Assembly (NCBI GenBank): GCA_045579105.1
Contig: JAZNLM010000020.1
Span: 1 to 35,545 of the forward strand
Source of the DNA: Flemingiibacterium sp045579105
GTDB lineage: Bacteria > Bacillota > Clostridia > Oscillospirales > CAG-272
Direction of reading: 5' to 3'
DNA: 35,545 nt
The translations under genes were made by a program, and so were the position numbers. Shown here piece after piece: positions 32,183-35,545 of the stretch. The notes below the pieces were generated by a model, which searched no databases, had not been told where the DNA came from, and worked only from the letters and a program-made list of their open reading frames with translations. Position 1 is the stretch's first letter. The number at the start of each line of letters is the position of its first letter.

Positions 32183-33067
32183 ATGACAGATAAACACAGC
32201 TTTCTCGAAAGATTAAAGGAACGGCTCCTCTCGAAGGGTGTATCCGAAACGGACGCCGTCCCGTACCTTTCGCAGTTCGACAAATACTACGACAGAATGG
32301 CAAGTGATGACCTTGCCACGGCGGAAACGCTTCTCGATATCGAAAGTATCGCGGACAATATTTCGTCACAGGTGCGTGAAAGATATGAAGAGATAGACCG
32401 TCTTGCAGCCATGAGTATGAGCACGCCGGTTGTTTCTCTCGATGATGTGCCCACTATGGAGGCGCAGATACCTGCCGTTACCGATGATATTGAGGAATAC
32501 GAGGTATTCGAGGACGAGCTTGTTCCGTATGAGGACTATGCTGTTGAGGAAATCCCCGAAGTGTCCGAGCAAGTGCCTGTAGATGCCGATGAAATTACAG
32601 AGTTCGCACAAGAAAGCTCGACCAGGCTTCCCGATTACGTTAAACCGGAAAAGATACAGGAAAGCAAGATGTTCTGGGTGCTGTTTGCAGTAAGCCTGCC
32701 CGTAACGCTGCCGCTTGCACTGATTGTGCTTTTGATATTCGGCGTGATGTGGGGCGGCCTTGCGGCTGTAACTGCGGCGGCGATTGCTCTGCTTATTGGT
32801 GCTGTATGCGCTGGAACGGCGGTGTCGCTCGTTGGTGTTATTTACGGTATCCTGCAGTTCAAAACGGCTATCCCCGTCGGTCTTTATGAGGTCGGTGTCG
32901 GCATTGTTGCCGCAGGTATCACACTGTGCATCGGCATACTGATATACAATTTCGCTGTACGCCTTATGCCCATACTCTTTAAGCTGGTGTCAAGGCTGTT
33001 TAAGTACACGCTGAAGCGACTTCGTGAACTCTTCAACTATCTCAGAAAGGAGAGCGCAAAACTGTGA
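32183..33067 (+). CDS. DUF1700-family membrane protein (HAAS domain)
   Basis: 294 residues from the ATG at 32183. CGGAGG lies 12 bp upstream, and an in-frame TTG at 32171 directly follows that site. The N-terminal helical domain (HSFLERLKERLLSKGVSE, then ESIADNISSQVRERYEEI) is the HAAS/DUF1700 signature. An acidic linker (about residues 85-150) follows, then three to four TM segments in an Ala/Gly/Val-rich region with a basic C-terminus. DUF1700 proteins usually pair with PadR regulators and DUF4097 proteins in envelope-stress operons. The DUF4097-like partner follows directly (GTGA overlap); no PadR gene is present here. Confidence 0.8.
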   Translation: MTDKHSFLERLKERLLSKGVSETDAVPYLSQFDKYYDRMASDDLATAETLLDIESIADNISSQVRERYEEIDRLAAMSMSTPVVSLDDVPTMEAQIPAVTDDIEEYEVFEDELVPYEDYAVEEIPEVSEQVPVDADEITEFAQESSTRLPDYVKPEKIQESKMFWVLFAVSLPVTLPLALIVLLIFGVMWGGLAAVTAAAIALLIGAVCAGTAVSLVGVIYGILQFKTAIPVGLYEVGVGIVAAGITLCIGILIYNFAVRLMPILFKLVSRLFKYTLKRLRELFNYLRKESAKL

Positions 33068-33966
33068 AGCCTACGTCAATAATATTTTTAATAGTTTCCC
33101 TCGTCATCGTGCTCGTCGGACTTGGTACGGCGGGTATAGCAAGCCGTCTCGCAGTGTCCCAGGATATTGAGCTTGGAATGACGGCGGCAGAGGACGGTAA
33201 CTACTATTCAAACCCCGAATTTGATGCCGAAAATATTGGAAAAATAAACATTTCTGTCGAGCGTGCAACGGTAAACATAATCGGCGGCGCAGATAAATCC
33301 TATATTGAGCTTGTTAACTTTACGGATGGAATGTACGCTGCTGCAAGCACCAACCGCGTGTTCACGTTAAGCGACGGTGAGGACCTTGCTTCTTTCTCGG
33401 GTATTGTATCCATGGTGTCGAACTTTAGTGGACTTCGCGCGTTTGTTGACGGTTTTGCCATGCGTAATCTCGAGCGCACTGTAAACATTTATTTGAACAG
33501 TGATTATCCTGTCAACGCCGTTGAAATCTCACTTGGAGAAGGTATCGTAAATATTAAAAACAACCGTACGCTTACCGATTATTACGTAAATGTTGAAGAA
33601 GGCGACGTTAATATAACTGATGTCGGCACTACGTCCGTTGTAAAAGTAACTGTGGGGGAAGGCAGAGTTAAAGTTGATAACTGCGATATAGAACAGATGT
33701 CCGTAAGTGTAGCTTCGGGCGACGTTACTGCGGTGTCACAGATAAACCGCTTTACTGTAGCGATAGAAGCGGGTGACTTCTCTTATTCGTCATACAGCCC
33801 GTTTGCGAGCACCAATGTAAAGCTTGCCGCAAGCTCGGGCGTTATCACCGTGGACGGAAACGCAGTCGGCGGCTATATGCAGGCAAGCGACGCGGCGACC
33901 GGAAATATGATCGACGCCGTTGTCGGCTTTGGTGACATAACCATTAAAACCGAAACGCCGAGATAA
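33064..33966 (+). CDS. DUF4097-like beta-strand repeat protein
   Basis: 300 residues. The GTG start overlaps the preceding stop and has AGGAGAG upstream. An N-terminal TM or signal anchor (about residues 5-28) is followed by a long stretch of short regular beta-strands with repeats such as VEISLGEGIVNIKN, VNVEEGDVNITD, VKVTVGEGRVKVDN and VSVASGDVTA. This is the DUF4097 single-strand right-handed beta-helix pattern. The repeat domain is predicted outside the cell. It probably works with the DUF1700 protein as an envelope scaffold or sensor; the molecular role is unknown. Confidence 0.75.
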   Translation: MKPTSIIFLIVSLVIVLVGLGTAGIASRLAVSQDIELGMTAAEDGNYYSNPEFDAENIGKINISVERATVNIIGGADKSYIELVNFTDGMYAAASTNRVFTLSDGEDLASFSGIVSMVSNFSGLRAFVDGFAMRNLERTVNIYLNSDYPVNAVEISLGEGIVNIKNNRTLTDYYVNVEEGDVNITDVGTTSVVKVTVGEGRVKVDNCDIEQMSVSVASGDVTAVSQINRFTVAIEAGDFSYSSYSPFASTNVKLAASSGVITVDGNAVGGYMQASDAATGNMIDAVVGFGDITIKTETPR

Positions 33967-34129
33967 GGCTGCTTTCGCAATAAAACCATATAAAAAGAGT
34001 CTTTTTAGGAAATATATTTTTAATAAATTAAAAATCAAGCCTGGTTCGTTTCCTCGTTGTTAACAAACAAACTCAAAAAACTGTGCAAAAGTCACAAAGA
34101 ATTCTGCGAAATTTTGGGGAAAAAGGCTC

Positions 34130-34158
34130 TTCCATTTTTATAGTAAATTTGGTACAAT
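34130..34158 (+). promoter_or_regulatory. Candidate promoter of the msmK-like gene
   Basis: Extended -10 TGGTACAAT (-10 at 34153-34158) with a poor -35 (TTCCAT, 34130-34135) at 17 bp; a second possible -10 TATTAT overlaps. The leader is about 70 nt and includes palindrome CACCGGTG near 34194. Nothing else is recognised between 33967 and 34233. Confidence 0.5.
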
Positions 34159-34233
34159 ATTATACGTTGAATAAGACTGCATAGATTTCGACACCACCGG
34201 TGCCGTTTCAAAATACTTAGGAGGAAATTTTCA

Positions 34234-35346
34234 ATGGCAAGCTTATCCTTAAAGCACATCTACAAAAAGTATCCCGGCGGCGTTACTGCCGTATCCGACT
34301 TCTGCCTTGAGATAAAGGACAAGGAGTTCATTATCTTCGTTGGTCCTTCCGGTTGCGGTAAGTCGACCACTCTTCGTATGATCGCAGGTCTTGAGGAAAT
34401 CACCGAGGGTGAACTCTTCATCGGCGACAGACTCGTTAACGATATTGCTCCTAAAGATAGAGATATCGCGATGGTTTTCCAGAACTACGCTCTTTATCCT
34501 CACATGTCTGTGTTCGACAACATGGCATTCGGTCTTAAGCTTCGCAAGGTTCCCAAAGAAGAGATCAAGAGAAAGGTTGAGGAAGCAGCGCGTATCCTCG
34601 ACATTACCCACCTTCTCGATAGAAAGCCGAAGGCTCTGTCCGGTGGTCAGAAGCAGCGTGTTGCGCTCGGTCGTGCGATCGTCCGCGATCCTAAGGTGTT
34701 CCTTCTCGACGAGCCGCTCTCTAACCTCGACGCAAAGCTTCGTGCTGCGATGAGAACCGAGCTTACCAAGCTCCATAAGAAGTTAGGTACTACATTTATT
34801 TACGTTACTCACGACCAGGTAGAGGCTATGACCATGGCAACGAGAATCGTTGTTATGAAGGACGGTCTTATCCAGCAGGTAGATACTCCTCAGAATCTGT
34901 ATGATTCACCTTGCAATATCTTCGTTGCAGGATTTATCGGAACTCCTCAGATGAACTTTATAAAGGGTACTCTCACTAAGAAGGGTGACGGCGTATACTT
35001 TAATTTCGAGGATATTTCTCTCAAGCTGCCCGAGGACAAGGCAAATGCTCCCGAGCTTGCTGATTACATAGGTAAGGAAGTAGTAGTAGGACTTCGTCCC
35101 GAGGGTATCTCCGATGAGGCTAAGGCTGTTGATGCAGCACCCGAGGCATCGTTCGATGTTAGCGTTGAAGTTACCGAGCTTATGGGTGCAGAGATCTATC
35201 TCTACATCAATGTTGGTGAAACTAACCTTATCGCGCGTGTTTCCTCTCGTTCCAAGTCCAGAGCAGGCGACAATATCAAGGTTGCATTCGATATGTCCAG
35301 ACTTCATATCTTTGATAACGATACCGAGCGTTGCATTATTCACTAA
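34234..35346 (+). CDS. msmK: Sugar ABC transporter ATP-binding protein (MsmK/UgpC type)
   Basis: 370 residues. Walker A GPSGCGKST (37-45), Q-loop MVFQNYALYPHMSV, signature ALSGGQKQRVALGRAI, Walker B VFLLDEPLSNLD, H-loop YVTHDQ, and a C-terminal TOBE/OB domain from about residue 240 (VGLRPEGI, VEVTELMGAEIYLY). This is the CUT1-family sugar ATPase group. No permease or binding-protein gene is adjacent, so it is probably the shared ATPase serving several sugar transporters, as known for MsmK in Bacillota. AGGAGGAAA precedes the ATG. Its codon choice (GGT, CTT, AAG rich) suggests high expression. Confidence 0.93.
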   Translation: MASLSLKHIYKKYPGGVTAVSDFCLEIKDKEFIIFVGPSGCGKSTTLRMIAGLEEITEGELFIGDRLVNDIAPKDRDIAMVFQNYALYPHMSVFDNMAFGLKLRKVPKEEIKRKVEEAARILDITHLLDRKPKALSGGQKQRVALGRAIVRDPKVFLLDEPLSNLDAKLRAAMRTELTKLHKKLGTTFIYVTHDQVEAMTMATRIVVMKDGLIQQVDTPQNLYDSPCNIFVAGFIGTPQMNFIKGTLTKKGDGVYFNFEDISLKLPEDKANAPELADYIGKEVVVGLRPEGISDEAKAVDAAPEASFDVSVEVTELMGAEIYLYINVGETNLIARVSSRSKSRAGDNIKVAFDMSRLHIFDNDTERCIIH

Positions 35347-35357
35347 TTTAACTAAAA

Positions 35358-35382
35358 TGTGCTAAGTCATTAACTTAGCACA
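35358..35382. terminator. Hairpin 3' of msmK (probably serving the minus-strand gene)
   Basis: TGTGCTAAGT / ACTTAGCACA, a perfect 10-bp stem with loop CATTA. No U-tract on the plus side; on the minus strand ATTTTAGTT follows. Confidence 0.55.
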
Positions 35383-35393
35383 AGAAAACAAAA

Positions 35394-35440
35394 AAGCGGT
35401 TGTTCTTTACCGAAAGGTATCGAGCGACCGCTTGATTTGT
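35394..35440 (+). terminator. Terminator of msmK
   Basis: AAGCGGT (35394-35400) / ACCGCTT (35427-35433), extended inward to TACC-GAAA-GGTA over a few G-U pairs and two mismatches, with a GAAA tetraloop; then GATTTGTTGTTAT. The wobble pairs are G-U only in plus-strand RNA, supporting plus-strand use. Confidence 0.75.
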
Positions 35441-35457
35441 TGTTATAAAAATAGTAA

Positions 35458-35545
35458 TTACTGTTCTTTAATGACTTCTATATGTGCTATCCCGGATTCC
35501 TGCAGTAATGAAACGGCATTTTCCGTAATGCGCTCGCCACTGATT
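35458..35545 (-). CDS. 3' end of an unidentified protein gene
   Basis: On the minus strand the last 28 codons of a frame enter from beyond the window: ISGERITENAVSLLQESGIA, then HIEVIKEQ and a TAA stop at 35458-35460. The regular residue pattern and the hairpins that follow support coding, but the fragment is too short to name. Confidence 0.5.
   Translation of the reverse strand, partial: ISGERITENAVSLLQESGIAHIEVIKEQ

Noticed and set aside
1..35545. CRISPR array, insertion sequence, prophage or attachment site
   Set aside because: No regularly spaced repeats, transposase, integrase or terminal inverted repeats were seen by reading.

Overview
The window comes from the chromosome of a strictly anaerobic, low-to-mid GC Gram-positive bacterium, most likely an uncultured gut-type member of the Clostridia (Bacillota). 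This is inferred from the strong GGAGG-type ribosome-binding sites, sigma-A promoters, U-tailed hairpin terminators, a class III (oxygen-sensitive) ribonucleotide reductase, a decarboxylase/carboxylase subunit typical of anaerobes, and families common in Clostridia (DUF5693, DUF1700, MsmK, PgeF, GldG/DUF4340 transporter). No 16S gene or other species-level marker is present. Coding density is high, and I see no transposase, integrase, prophage gene or CRISPR array.

Layout, left to right. 1-4091 (+): 3' part of an oxaloacetate decarboxylase alpha/PycB-type carboxyltransferase, a MATE exporter, an XRE-type regulator with membrane segments, and a PAP2-like membrane protein. 4137-9134 (-): M3 oligoendopeptidase, a BNR-repeat lipoprotein and an aconitase-family hydratase. 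9336-12444 (+): a tightly packed RNA-maintenance operon rbfA-nrnA-truB-pgeF. 12622-17420 (+): a four-gene ABC export-type operon (ATPase, permease, GldG-like protein, DUF4340 protein). 17572-22806 (+): a three-gene module of TerB-domain protein, BREX-type (BrxC/BrxD-like) ATPase and Lhr-like DEAD/DEAH helicase, under a near-perfect promoter. This gene set matches the published Shango anti-phage system and is the most notable content of the window.

22807-24435: a small two-TM protein (-), a TIM-barrel sugar isomerase-like protein (+), and about 490 bp of hairpin-rich DNA without a protein gene. That stretch holds several terminators, a hairpin series with a repeated GGGAGAACGA linker, and a possible pseudoknotted small RNA. 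24436-26772 (-): nrdD, with two NrdR boxes of which one covers the -10 element. 27149-30494 (+): tRNA-Glu(CTC), then a MurJ-like flippase and a DUF5693 membrane protein. 30543-32017 (-): phosphoglycolate phosphatase-like HAD and trmB. 32183-33966 (+): a DUF1700/DUF4097-like envelope-stress-type pair. 34234-35346 (+): an orphan MsmK/UgpC-type sugar ABC ATPase, followed by a strong terminator and the 3' end of one more minus-strand gene.

Most genes are housekeeping (translation, nucleotide supply, cell envelope, sugar uptake). The Shango-like cassette sits among them with its own promoter and no visible mobile-element borders. All start sites, promoters and RNA structures below were read by eye; no alignment or folding program was run.
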